Notes under the pieces: model-generated
What the model was told of the DNA's origin: nothing
The model's input: the letters and a program-made list of their open reading frames with translations, nothing else
Databases searched by the model: none
NCBI RefSeq assembly: GCF_000292345.1
Contig: NZ_ALOU01000010.1
Span: 124,001 to 188,000, forward strand
Source: Cupriavidus sp. BIS7
GTDB lineage: Bacteria; Pseudomonadota; Gammaproteobacteria; Burkholderiales; Burkholderiaceae
Direction of reading: 5' to 3'
Length of the DNA: 64,000 nucleotides
In this document: piece by piece, positions 37,319 to 45,824 of the stretch
How positions within the stretch are numbered: position 1 is the stretch's first letter
Layout of the letters: each line of letters begins with the position of its first letter
Translations under genes and position numbers: made by a program

Positions 37319-38872
37319 CTAATGGTAGTAGTCGGGTCCGCGCACGTTGTCGTGCATGGGGGAATGCCACTCGGTTTGCGATACCGGCAGAGTGGCTTGC
37401 CGGTCCAGATGGTTTTCAAGGATGGAGACCACAGACTTACGCGTGAGCGAGCCAATGGCGACGGCGCGGGCGCAAGCGGCTTCGAGCCGCTCCTTGCTGT
37501 ACTTCTTGGCCAGACTCAGCAGACCCAGGCAGGCGCGATAGCCCATCTCGGGATGGCTTTTGTGGGTGAGCTGGTATTCGACGATGACGGCGACGTTGGG
37601 CCCAATCGAGGCTGCCCAGTTGAGCAGCCGGCCGGGCGTCCATTCGAGGTGCGCGCGATGGGCCACCGGCATGTGTTCCTTGACCGTGCTGTGGCTGCCC
37701 TTGCGGGTATTGCGCGCGTGCAGCGCTACCCGTTTGCCACCGTACAGGATCTCGATGGTGTGGCGGGTTACGCGAGCCTCCACCGCCTTGCGCACCAGGG
37801 CATGTGGCACGCTGTAGTAGTGGCCGTCGATCTCGACGTGGTAGTCGACGTTGACGCGGCACTGTTTGAACGTTGCAACTTCGTAGCGCCGCGGCGGCAG
37901 CGGTCGCAGCACTGGCCGGTCCAACCGCTCGAACCACTCCCGGCGCGTGCCAGGCAGCTTCTTGAACGGTCGGTCGTTCAGGTCGGCGACGAGCTTCTTG
38001 ATAGCCTTGTTGAGCTCGCCCAAGCTGTAGAAGCGGTGGTTGCGCAGCCGCGCCAGAATCCACCGCTCGACGATCAGCACGCCGGTTTCGACCTTGGCCT
38101 TGTCTTGCGGTTTGCGCGGCCGCGCCGGCAGCATGGCCGTGCCGTAGTGATGAACGAAGTCCTCCGCAGTACGGGACAGCACTGGCTCATACCGGTCAGG
38201 GCGAGCCACCAGCGCGCGCGGGTTGTCCGGCACAAGCAGTTCGGGCACGCCGCCGGCGTATTCCATCGCGCAGACCATTCCCCCGATCCAGTCGGCGGTG
38301 GTCTGCCCCCGGGTGGCGCACGCGTACGTGTAATTGGACGCGCCGAGCACAGCGACGAAGATGCTGGCTTCGAAGGCAATGCCGCCCTCCGCATCCAGGA
38401 TCGGCACCATCTGACCGGCGAAGTCTGCAAACAGCTTCTCGCCGGCGCGGTGCTGCTGGCGCATGGACCGCTTGAGTGTCGCTGCCCAGTCCCGGTAACG
38501 GCAGCAGAACTGCGTGTATTGGTAAATGGGGACGCCTGGATTCGCCTCCAGGTATTCCTCCCACAGCAACTGCAGTGTCACGCCCTTGCGGCGCAGCTCG
38601 CGATGCAGATAGGGGAAGTCCGGCGTCACCCGCCCGCCCGGGCTGTTGGCCGGCTTCTGCGCGCCGAACAGCCGCCGCTCCAGCGTATCTTCGTTCAGGC
38701 TGTCCGCCTGCGGCCAATCCAGCCCCGCTGCCTTCGCCATTGCCGCGTACTGCGAAACGGCGCCAACACTCACACCCGTCGCTCTAGCGATCTGCCGGTG
38801 CGAAAGGCCACACGCCCACTTCAGGCGAAGCACTTCCTTGATTTTGCGCATGGTCATCCGGTTAGCCGGCAT
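37319..38872 (-). CDS. istA: IS21 transposase IstA
   Basis: Transposase of 517 residues. The N-terminal HTH is [20 protein letters not shown]. The DDE catalytic acidic residues are readable in [13 protein letters not shown] (first Asp), [12 protein letters not shown] (second Asp) and [13 protein letters not shown] (Glu). A C-terminal beta-barrel region includes [18 protein letters not shown]. Full length, no frameshift. Confidence 0.95.
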   Translation of the reverse strand: MPANRMTMRKIKEVLRLKWACGLSHRQIARATGVSVGAVSQYAAMAKAAGLDWPQADSLNEDTLERRLFGAQKPANSPGGRVTPDFPYLHRELRRKGVTLQLLWEEYLEANPGVPIYQYTQFCCRYRDWAATLKRSMRQQHRAGEKLFADFAGQMVPILDAEGGIAFEASIFVAVLGASNYTYACATRGQTTADWIGGMVCAMEYAGGVPELLVPDNPRALVARPDRYEPVLSRTAEDFVHHYGTAMLPARPRKPQDKAKVETGVLIVERWILARLRNHRFYSLGELNKAIKKLVADLNDRPFKKLPGTRREWFERLDRPVLRPLPPRRYEVATFKQCRVNVDYHVEIDGHYYSVPHALVRKAVEARVTRHTIEILYGGKRVALHARNTRKGSHSTVKEHMPVAHRAHLEWTPGRLLNWAASIGPNVAVIVEYQLTHKSHPEMGYRACLGLLSLAKKYSKERLEAACARAVAIGSLTRKSVVSILENHLDRQATLPVSQTEWHSPMHDNVRGPDYYH

Positions 38873-38968
38873 CAGCTTGCTTCCTTGAAAAAAGGAAGCA
38901 GCGTATCGCCGGCGTTCTAGTCCATGCGCAGTCCCACCCCTAACCCTTGCTCGGCCCCATTACGGTGC

Positions 38969-39119
38969 GTGATCACCCATTTCGGCAACGTGATCACGAG
39001 TTTCGGGAACGTGATCACCGATTTCGGCGGCGTCGCCGAAGTGATCACGTTCCGCCGAAACCAGCGATCAGCTTCCGCCCGAAGCAGATGATCACGTTCC
39101 CCCGAAATCGCTGATCACG
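38969..39119 (+). repeat. right-end GTGATCAC repeat array of the IS
   Basis: Seven GTGATCAC-like units (exact at 38969, 38990, 39011 and 39041; variants near 39063, 39088 and 39111), most about 21-24 bp apart and each linked to a TTTCGG or CGAA block. Near-helical spacing suggests multiple IstA binding sites; the left end has only two or three. Confidence 0.75.
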
Positions 39120-39135
39120 CGCCCCGAAATACGCA

Positions 39136-39142
39136 GCATAGC
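39136..39142. repeat. target site duplication of the IS21-family element, right copy
   Basis: GCATAGC, the match to 36456-36462. Confidence 0.85.
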
Positions 39143-39432
39143 AGTTGTCGCCATGAAGCGACGCTCGACGTGTGGAGCTGAACGCGTCCGCACGTTTTCT
39201 CTGAAGGGTCATTCACTGGCAACCACTCGCTGCATGCGTGCGCATCCCTCAGCTTGATGGCAAGCACGTTAACCATGCCGTCCATCTCAGCCAGCAGCAG
39301 GGCCGCACGCTGCCGAAGGGCTACGCGGAACCTGCGCACGGGGAATTCGGATTGCGAAGTGATTTCCATCGCACCCGCCACTACGTCTGCTTGCTAAGCG
39401 CGAGCGCGGCGCAGGGCGGCCGCGTGGCCTAG

Positions 39433-39545
39433 CTGTCTCGGATTCCGTTCGGGCGCCTGCCCGGCGACATCAATATCGTGCGCGGCGGGCTCAGTTTCCC
39501 TTCACCACCCGCATCCTGGTATCGCTGTTGCTCTTGGGGCTGCCT
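39433..39545 (+). pseudogene. relic of a DUF2905 membrane protein gene
   Basis: Reads SRIPFGRLPGDINIVRGGLS, then after a one-base shift PFTTRILVSLLLLGLPAA. This matches the second half of DUF2905 proteins (PLGRLPGDI...RGNF.FYFPLTTSILIS), small two-helix membrane proteins. The N-terminal helix is missing and a stop precedes the fragment. The rest of the 39143-39831 stretch has no convincing gene. Confidence 0.6.
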
Positions 39546-39831
39546 GCTGCGCCGCTTACAGCATTTGCCTCGTCAGGCCGATTCGTCTTGCAGATGACTA
39601 CCCGCCAATCTATAAATTGACGTTGTTGCAATTTATCCGCAGCACAGCATGTCGTACGATTTCGTGCGTGCGCCGAAGGAAGACTGGAAATGAGTACCCT
39701 GCCTCGTTTGATACTCACCGGCAGCGCGCCTGAAAGTCGCATCGCTCCGTCTAACACGGCGCACAGTAACCAGCATTCAATGATCAAAGCCGTCCGCGAT
39801 CTTTAAACACCAACTGCATAGAGAGATTGTG

Positions 39832-40779
39832 ATGAGCTGTCGAGAAATTCTCGGCCGCGCCTTGGCGATCCTGGCCTTGAGCGCCGCCAGTCACCTGTCC
39901 CTGGCGCAGGTGCCACCCGATATCGCCGAAAGGCTCAAGACTCTGGGAAGAGTCGTTGACCCATCGGGCACCGCCGCCCTGTACGTGCCATTGTTGAAAA
40001 CGCAGTCGTTTTCGGGCGTGCGCGTCTCCCGAGATCTGAACTACGGGCCGACGGACGACCAGAGGCTGGATCTGTTCGTGCCCGAGACTGCGCTCCAGTC
40101 GCCGAAGGCCGTGCTAGTTTTCGTACATGGCGGCGGCTTTGTACGCGGCGACAAACATGCGTCCGACAGCCCATTCTACGACAACGTGATGCTATGGGCA
40201 GCGGGCCGCGGACTGATAGGCGTCAATCTCAATCACCGGATGGCGCCTCAGAACTCGTGGCCAGCAGGCACCGAAGACCTGGGTCTGGCAGTGCGTTGGG
40301 TTCAAGAGAACATCGCCGCGCTGGGCGGCGACCCGAAGCGGGTCTTTCTAGTGGGTCATTCGTCGGGCGCGGTACTCGCGGCTTCCTATGTCGCCCACCC
40401 GGAGTTCTACGGACCGGCCGGCGTAGGACTGGCCGGCGCAGCATTTCTCTCGGCGACCATCTTTGACCCCGCCACCGCAGAGATCAGCCCGGCGCTCAAG
40501 GCATATTTCGGCGACGACGCCAGCCGGTACGCAGAGCGCTCGTCAGTGCCTGGACTTCAGCAGACACCGTTGCCGCTGATGGTGGCGACCGCTGAACTGG
40601 ATCCAGTCTCCGTGGAGCGCCAGGCGCTGCAACTCCAGGAAGCGCTCTGCAAGACTGACCGCTGTCCGACATTCGTACGCTTCCCGGGACAGAACCATTT
40701 CTCCGAGGTTTTCTCGATCAACAGCCCCGACAATACGGTCGGCATGGGAATACTTGCGTTCATTCGGGGCGTTCGGTAG
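39832..40779 (+). CDS. exported alpha/beta hydrolase (HSL-type esterase)
   Basis: Protein of 315 residues. A signal peptide (AILALSAASHLSLAQ) predicts export. The oxyanion motif HGGGF (LVFVHGGGFVRGDKH) and nucleophile elbow GHSSGAVLAA define an HSL/carboxylesterase-type alpha/beta hydrolase; Asp in ATAELDPVS and His in PGQNHFSEV complete the triad. It likely cleaves short-chain esters in the periplasm. A GTG one codon earlier (39829) is possible; AGAGAG precedes it. No operon partner. Confidence 0.88.
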   Translation: MSCREILGRALAILALSAASHLSLAQVPPDIAERLKTLGRVVDPSGTAALYVPLLKTQSFSGVRVSRDLNYGPTDDQRLDLFVPETALQSPKAVLVFVHGGGFVRGDKHASDSPFYDNVMLWAAGRGLIGVNLNHRMAPQNSWPAGTEDLGLAVRWVQENIAALGGDPKRVFLVGHSSGAVLAASYVAHPEFYGPAGVGLAGAAFLSATIFDPATAEISPALKAYFGDDASRYAERSSVPGLQQTPLPLMVATAELDPVSVERQALQLQEALCKTDRCPTFVRFPGQNHFSEVFSINSPDNTVGMGILAFIRGVR

Positions 40780-41214
40780 CGCAGGCTCCGGATGACACTG
40801 CGACCGATTCAGACTGACCAGGGAAGACCCTGTGAGAAGGGTCGGCAACCGCCTACAGCCACCCTCCGCTCAGTCGACCGAGGTCGGCCAGTTTCCGACA
40901 CTCGCCGGCGTACGCGCGCTGACGCTCGAACGGCTGCTCTGGTTTTGCCAACGGACCTTCGAGTGTTGAGCAGAATAAACCGACCGCGCAGGAGGCGGAT
41001 TTTTCCGTGTTCGAGCCGCGGCGAGTGTTTATTGAGTCTAACGCGTTCCCTACTCGTGGCGTTTCTCGTGGCCGCCATGTCCGTTGTAGGAAACCGGAAT
41101 TAGCTGGACTACGTGCGCTTTTGTTGGACTGGAAGTCCGGAATTCGCTGGACTGGCGTGCAATTCCTGCCGGCGCTGAGCCAGGACGGGTCGGTCGGTAC
41201 ACATGCTGTCCGGG
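40780..41214. other. intergenic stretch without a convincing gene
   Basis: About 430 bp after the esterase. Open frames here lack ribosome sites and recognisable motifs. A short repeated phrase TGGACT appears several times near 41103-41153 without clear meaning. Confidence 0.4.
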
Positions 41215-41376
41215 TCATCGGCGATGTCTGGCTTCTTCTGCAGCCTCCAGACCAAGCGACCGAGCCGCGGGGTCTATCGCACCCACCATAACGTGCGTGC
41301 CGATGGGGGTGCCTAGAAGCGCTCCCTGCAGCTTGAATGCTGCATCTAACGCTTCGCGCGATTTCTTGTCTGTCAT
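41215..41376 (-). CDS. small hypothetical protein
   Basis: Open frame of 53 residues (MTDKKSREALDAAFKLQGAL..., ending AAEEARHRR) preceded by AGAGGAA 11 bases upstream. It lies directly downstream of the toxin-like gene at 41446-43029 on the same strand, the place where an immunity gene would be expected, although it is short. Soluble, charged, no known family. Confidence 0.4.
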   Translation of the reverse strand: MTDKKSREALDAAFKLQGALLGTPIGTHVMVGAIDPAARSLGLEAAEEARHRR

Positions 41377-41445
41377 GCTCGTCTATTCCTCTGGGGCGAT
41401 GGGGCCCTATCGAGGTGTCCGAGGAAATTAGACCACGACAAGGCG

Positions 41446-43029
41446 CTATTCGCCCGTCCATCCGAGCACTCGTGCAGCCTTCAGAAACTTGCCAAGCGTC
41501 GGCTCCATCTCCGCCCAGAGTCTTAGCGTTCTCCACTCGACGAAGACGCCTTTGACGAGCACAGCCTCCTTCAACATCGCCACCTTGCCGCCGGTTTCGC
41601 CAGTCCAGTTCGTGTATTGATTGAGGAAAGCATCTTCAACCGCAAAACGCTCCACCCCTCCAACCGCTCTTACGAGCCAGTTTGACTCCAGATGGCCCGC
41701 TTGTACGGAAGGAGCATCAGCAAGATGGCTACGACCTCTCCAGTCTTGCGTCTGTAGGTCCACGAGAAACCTCAGCGGATGCCTCTTGTCGGAAAGGATG
41801 ACTTCAAGCATCTCTCGCATGAACCGTGTCCGTAGGGCACTAGAACTGCCGACGGAACGCCCCGCAGCCGGAGCCGCCCCGCTACTCATCGACGTCCGCC
41901 TTGCCCCGGATCTAGCAATGCGGCGGAGTGGGGCGCCGCCGCAAATGCCTCCCACCGACATGCTACTGAAGGCCATGGACATGAGTGCACCTTGCAAACG
42001 TTCATCGTTAGCAAGCCACATACTCAGGTAGCGCAAACCAGCTGCCCCTTCCCCAGCGAGCCCCATGGCAGGTATGAAGGGATCCATCGTCTGGAAAGCA
42101 TCCCATTCCTGGCTGAATGATGAACGACGCATCGCATCGTCGAACGCAGTAAGAATCTCAAACGGGAGATTGATGAACGCCCCCATCAGGTTGCCAACGC
42201 TAAGCCAACCATTGGCTAAGTAATTCGTAAGCGTTGATCCAGTATCGATAGGTGGGTTCAGTGTGAACAAGTCCCCCTTTTCCGGTGGAAGCCAAAAACC
42301 TCCTTTGGAATCCTGGTAAAACCAATCACCAAGACTCCTCGGACCCTCGGGAGCCTGCGGTGGCGGAGGACTCCATAGCTCTTCGCGCGGAGTTGCTGCA
42401 TTCTCCGGGCGAGGGCCAGGCCGTTCATATTTATCAAAGATGCGCTCTGGCCGTACGAAGGTTCCATGGCTGCCCGAATGGCGCCAAAAGTCGGGAGGGA
42501 TACCTACGGCCTGCTGACCGGAAGAGTTATTCGACCGATCCGGGTGGATCCCCCGGATGTAGACAGTCTCAATGCCATCCGGCTCTATGGTGGCCCCTAG
42601 TGGCCCCGGCTGTCGCGGAAATAACGTATCTAAATTCAGCGTATTCTCTTTATAAGACGCGCCTACCACGAAGGTCCCGGAATTGTCCGCAATTTGATTG
42701 CGATCATGAAGCCATGGGCTTCTTGAATTATCTTCGCTCCGCCCTTCTTCTGGACTTCCCCAGTCGCCAAGCCGTTCACTCCTGGGGGCATCGTCGTCAA
42801 TGGTAACGAAGCCAAACGGATCCCGAACGTCTGATTCGGGAAGTTCACCCGTAAGATCGGACAAATCTTCGGTTCCCGTCAGGTAATATCCAACGTATTG
42901 GCCAATAACAGGAACCTGCGAGGAATACTGTGCTAGCCCGAACTGCCAAGCACTGGTAAGGCCCTTGCCGCCTCCCCCTGAAGACGAGCCACCTCCGAAA
43001 ACGGCCTCAAGTAAATCGGCCCAGTCCAT
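41446..43029 (-). CDS. large protein with polymorphic-toxin-like C terminus
   Basis: Protein of 527 residues. A glycine/serine-rich start (GGGSSSGGGGKG) leads to a long proline-rich, low-complexity middle (about 90-260), then a helical region with small-residue stretches (about 285-390). The last about 120 residues read HPLRFLVDLQTQDWRGRSHL, then APSVQAGHLESNWL and AVEDAFLNQYTNW, resembling C-terminal toxin domains of polymorphic toxins, with a candidate catalytic His in AGHLESN. No Rhs or VgrG part is present. Its ATG is one base after the HlyD-like stop, so translation is probably coupled. Effector function is inferred. Confidence 0.6.
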   Translation of the reverse strand: MDWADLLEAVFGGGSSSGGGGKGLTSAWQFGLAQYSSQVPVIGQYVGYYLTGTEDLSDLTGELPESDVRDPFGFVTIDDDAPRSERLGDWGSPEEGRSEDNSRSPWLHDRNQIADNSGTFVVGASYKENTLNLDTLFPRQPGPLGATIEPDGIETVYIRGIHPDRSNNSSGQQAVGIPPDFWRHSGSHGTFVRPERIFDKYERPGPRPENAATPREELWSPPPPQAPEGPRSLGDWFYQDSKGGFWLPPEKGDLFTLNPPIDTGSTLTNYLANGWLSVGNLMGAFINLPFEILTAFDDAMRRSSFSQEWDAFQTMDPFIPAMGLAGEGAAGLRYLSMWLANDERLQGALMSMAFSSMSVGGICGGAPLRRIARSGARRTSMSSGAAPAAGRSVGSSSALRTRFMREMLEVILSDKRHPLRFLVDLQTQDWRGRSHLADAPSVQAGHLESNWLVRAVGGVERFAVEDAFLNQYTNWTGETGGKVAMLKEAVLVKGVFVEWRTLRLWAEMEPTLGKFLKAARVLGWTGE

Positions 43030-43030
43030 A

Positions 43031-44206
43031 TTAGGAATCGAAAGAGATTAATGTGTTTTCGAATTCAAAGTTGTAGTTCAACGGAAGAATTCGACCCGCA
43101 GGACCTTCGTTGTTGCAACGGATCATCACGTTCCATTGCTCATCAACAGACTCATGTCCCCGGACGGCACAAACGACTCCGTCAACCTCGACAGGAGCTG
43201 CTCCAGCCTCGCCGAACAGCGTCGTCGTTATTTTTGCTGTATATCCGACGCGAATGAGCCCCCTGTATTTCACCTCGCCAACGATTAAGACGTTTTTATC
43301 GTTCTCTAGTCGAAGAACGGGTTGACCTACGGCAACCGACTCGCCGACATTGCGGAAGACCGCGGTCACGACGCCGTCAAAGGGCGCGACTAAAAATGTG
43401 TTGATGTACCCAAGCTGAATTCTTCTAATGTCCGCCGCGGTCACCGCCTTTGCGTAGAGAACATTCTCGCTGGAGTTCAGCTTTACCAAGCGATAGGCGG
43501 CAAGTCTTTCTTGTCGCAGCGATATTTCTGAACGTAAATATCGAGCCGTATTGTCGGCCGGCGGAACTTGATATTCGTGCCCACGATACGTTGTATCAGT
43601 ATGTGATGTTGTGTCGAATGATTGGCCACCGGTAGTGCTCGTTCGGGAGTCGCTCGTCGATGTTGGGTCCTTCACAACCTGCAGACCATCGGACTTATAC
43701 AGATCATCTAATACATCGCTTCGACTCTTAAGAACGACCGAAAGTCTATTGAGAAGGGTCGTAATAGAATTCTGGTCAGTAGGGGTTTTTCCAAGTAAAC
43801 CAATTTTTACTTTCACTGCTTCGTCGGATTGATCCGCGCTCTTTTTGAGGCCGTACCATGCGAGGGCCTGTGTCAAATTGTTGGCGATGTCCTTGGCGCG
43901 CAGACGGCAAAGTATGGAATTTCCGAATGCGCTTTCGATCATGTAGGGATCGTCGCCCACTGGCTTGGGCAAGGCGAAGATATTGACGGTGCCTTGACTG
44001 CCTGAGTTGGTCACCAGTTGGGACGTCATAGCGGGGAGTTCCACCTTTGGCTCCAATTTATCTTGGAGGGAAACCATGTCAAAGGCATTTACTGTCCTCC
44101 CGATCAAATCCTCTGATAGGAACTCAATGATACCGTCCATTGGAAAACAGAGATCCGCCGACTGTGTTGGACGAACACTGAGCCTGATTGCTTTACCGAG
44201 TGCCAT
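43031..44206 (-). CDS. HlyD-like adaptor protein lacking a membrane anchor
   Basis: Protein of 391 residues. Residues about 18-40 (CFPMDGIIEFLSEDLIG) and 285-315 (APFDGVVTAVFRNVGESVAV) look like the two halves of the biotinyl-lipoyl/barrel-sandwich domain of HlyD adaptors, separated by about 240 residues with a Ser/Thr-rich loop. A beta-barrel-like part follows (VLIVGEVKYRGLIRVGYTAK). No N-terminal transmembrane helix or signal peptide is seen, unlike normal periplasmic adaptors. It starts 18 bp after the preceding small gene. A cytosolic chaperone, or a structural subunit of a particle, are alternatives. Confidence 0.6.
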   Translation of the reverse strand: MALGKAIRLSVRPTQSADLCFPMDGIIEFLSEDLIGRTVNAFDMVSLQDKLEPKVELPAMTSQLVTNSGSQGTVNIFALPKPVGDDPYMIESAFGNSILCRLRAKDIANNLTQALAWYGLKKSADQSDEAVKVKIGLLGKTPTDQNSITTLLNRLSVVLKSRSDVLDDLYKSDGLQVVKDPTSTSDSRTSTTGGQSFDTTSHTDTTYRGHEYQVPPADNTARYLRSEISLRQERLAAYRLVKLNSSENVLYAKAVTAADIRRIQLGYINTFLVAPFDGVVTAVFRNVGESVAVGQPVLRLENDKNVLIVGEVKYRGLIRVGYTAKITTTLFGEAGAAPVEVDGVVCAVRGHESVDEQWNVMIRCNNEGPAGRILPLNYNFEFENTLISFDS

Positions 44207-44224
44207 CTGCTTTTCTCCTTACAT

Positions 44225-44515
44225 TCACGCATGATCCACTACATAAGGGAGCAAGATCTTGCAAGTAAGTGTGCTGTCGGTCTCGCACATTGCACGAACG
44301 CCGCGCAGATTAAGCAGTGGTATCGTCCAGCACTCGCCTGGCTGAAGAGCGCCCAATTTTGTCTCTCCAACCGCGTTTTTTGAACTGAGGGTCACTGGGT
44401 CACCCAGTAAATCGTTGTGCACGACGAGAAGTAACGGCTCTGTAAGGTCTGCCGTGACACCCGCGGATCCCCACAAATAAGCGTCATTTCGGACCTTTAC
44501 AGAATAGCTGTACAT
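44225..44515 (-). CDS. small beta-rich protein of the toxin-like cassette
   Basis: Protein of 96 residues starting MYSYSVKVRNDAYLWGSAGV. The start was chosen for the GGAGG eight bases upstream; an upstream in-frame ATG at 44623 would add 36 charged residues. The predicted content is mostly beta strands (PLLLVVHNDLLGDPVTL, CKILLPYVV). The phrase VKVRNDAY echoes VTIRNDGIDTY in the product of 45026-45316, hinting at a common beta-sandwich fold. No family known. Confidence 0.6.
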   Translation of the reverse strand: MYSYSVKVRNDAYLWGSAGVTADLTEPLLLVVHNDLLGDPVTLSSKNAVGETKLGALQPGECWTIPLLNLRGVRAMCETDSTLTCKILLPYVVDHA

Positions 44516-44690
44516 CGATCCGACCTCCGATTTGATTCGTTGGATTTGGCTCGTGAAACTATCTCTACGGACTCTGACCGACGTCTCAACGCAGACATTC
44601 GAACGACCGACCTTCCCGGCCATGTCCTGACCTGCCGATTTCCCTCATAGCCGTCGCACTGTGGCCGAACCGCTTTTCACCCCTTTGGCT

Positions 44691-44993
44691 TTACTGCGCA
44701 GGGATTTCTTTGGCAAAAAGTGCAACCCTCTGATTCAATGTAAGGGCATTATGATTGATCAATCTAACTCTTGCATGAGCTGAATTAAAATATGCGTTGA
44801 TCACTCTTTGAAAATCCTCTCCGTCTTTTTGTTTGAATATTTCCTCAGGAACATCAAGCATCTTATACATCTTGTCCTCAGGATTGTGAGGGTAGATGCC
44901 CACCCTTATTCCAGAATTCTCTGAATTTTCGATGGCGGCAGCTACAATCGATCCGGAGCCGTCTGTAATGACAATTAGATGCTTGCTTGACAT
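44691..44993 (-). CDS. small protein of the toxin-like cassette
   Basis: Protein of 100 residues (MSSKHLIVITDGSGSIVAAA, PHNPEDKMYKMLDVPEEIFK, AYFNSAHARVRLINHNALTL). Preceded by CTAAGGAG, eight bases from the ATG. The first strand ends in a Gly/Ser turn typical of alpha/beta proteins. Unrecognised. Lower GC than the flanking genes. Confidence 0.6.
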   Translation of the reverse strand: MSSKHLIVITDGSGSIVAAAIENSENSGIRVGIYPHNPEDKMYKMLDVPEEIFKQKDGEDFQRVINAYFNSAHARVRLINHNALTLNQRVALFAKEIPAQ

Positions 44994-45025
44994 GAATAAT
45001 TCTCCTTAGATCGCCATTGTTTTTA

Positions 45026-45316
45026 TTAGATGTTTCCGCCGCCTTGCAGGCTAAAATATGTGTCGATTCCGTCATTTCTAATGGTAACCCAATAATTATA
45101 ATAAAATTGCCCGGTATCTGGCGACCAATCGCAAGTTTTCGTAAAATCATTTACGACAAACGAAGCATGTCCAGCTTGTGGATAAGACAATTTATTTATT
45201 TCAGGGTGCGCCATAATCCACTGCGCCCCATGGTCTTCCCCGAATCCATAGGTAATCTCCGCTCGCACGCTCTTACCATTTTTTAGCCAATAAAGTCCCA
45301 CCTCATTGAATGCCAT
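45026..45316 (-). CDS. small beta-sandwich-like protein, first gene of the toxin-like cassette
   Basis: Protein of 96 residues (MAFNEVGLYWLKNGKSVRAE, ..., FYYNYWVTIRNDGIDTYFSL). Aromatic- and Gly-rich with alternating hydrophobicity, suggesting an all-beta fold such as small lectin-like or pore-forming proteins; this is an impression, not a family match. GGAGG lies six bases upstream of the ATG. First gene in a run of five on the minus strand. Confidence 0.6.
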   Translation of the reverse strand: MAFNEVGLYWLKNGKSVRAEITYGFGEDHGAQWIMAHPEINKLSYPQAGHASFVVNDFTKTCDWSPDTGQFYYNYWVTIRNDGIDTYFSLQGGGNI

Positions 45317-45824
45317 GATGTCCTCCAGCAACAATTAGTGTAGTAACTAGAAAGAGAAATCAAAGGAAGCCAAGCTCGAATCACTCCGACCAACCAGCAT
45401 CCACTTCCTCTCCCAAAAGCCGGTCCAGGACAAGAGGGCAGGAACACGAAGTCCTGGTGTGGACGCCCCTTGCGAACACGATAGTCCGCGCATTCGTATA
45501 AGCAATTGGCCAAAAGTATGAGAATGCCCACAACTTCGGATTGCAGGTTTCTAGATGTTCCAGCTACGATTTTAGGAATATTTATATCTCATTTTAAGAA
45601 TTTTTACCGGAGGTTTGCGGAGTGTTTTTTTGATCGACAAGTCGCTCAGCAACGAGCAGCACACGATTCCAGGTGGATGGCCGATGAAGTCCTGAGAACG
45701 GTCCTCGCCGTCCTTGTGGACCGGCTGGCGGCAACGGGTCGGTAGCAGTAGTTCGATTACGCCACGATTCGCAACTAGCTGGCAATGCCCCCAAGTTCGC
45801 CCGCACGACGCGCCGGTAGGGCAC
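45317..45824. other. promoter-side stretch of the toxin-like cassette, no gene seen
   Basis: About 500 bp, AT-rich around 45560-45610 with a TATAAAT-like element on the minus strand near 45580. Probably holds the promoter of the five-gene cassette. No convincing coding frame. Confidence 0.35.

Larger units (their letters stand above)
36463..39135 (-). mobile_element. IS21-family insertion sequence, complete
   Basis: Element of 2673 bp containing istA and istB. Left end TGCGGATTTCGG, right end (reversed) TGCGTATTTCGG, one mismatch in 12, and a perfect 7-bp target duplication GCATAGC. Subterminal GTGATCA repeats occur two or three times at the left end and about seven times at the right end. 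Intact genes, clean ends and the duplication imply a fairly recent insertion and possible mobility. Removing the element joins a 115-codon open frame on the minus strand (39381 to 36354), which may have been interrupted but is of no known family. Confidence 0.92.

Noticed and set aside
37109-38920. 603-codon plus-strand frame across istA and istB
   Set aside because: Antisense shadow of the IS21 genes, which have intact catalytic motifs.
38969-39119. GTGATCAC array considered as a CRISPR or plasmid iteron origin
   Set aside because: It lies inside the terminus of the IS21 element, units are short and linked to TTTCGG, and similar units occur at the other end.
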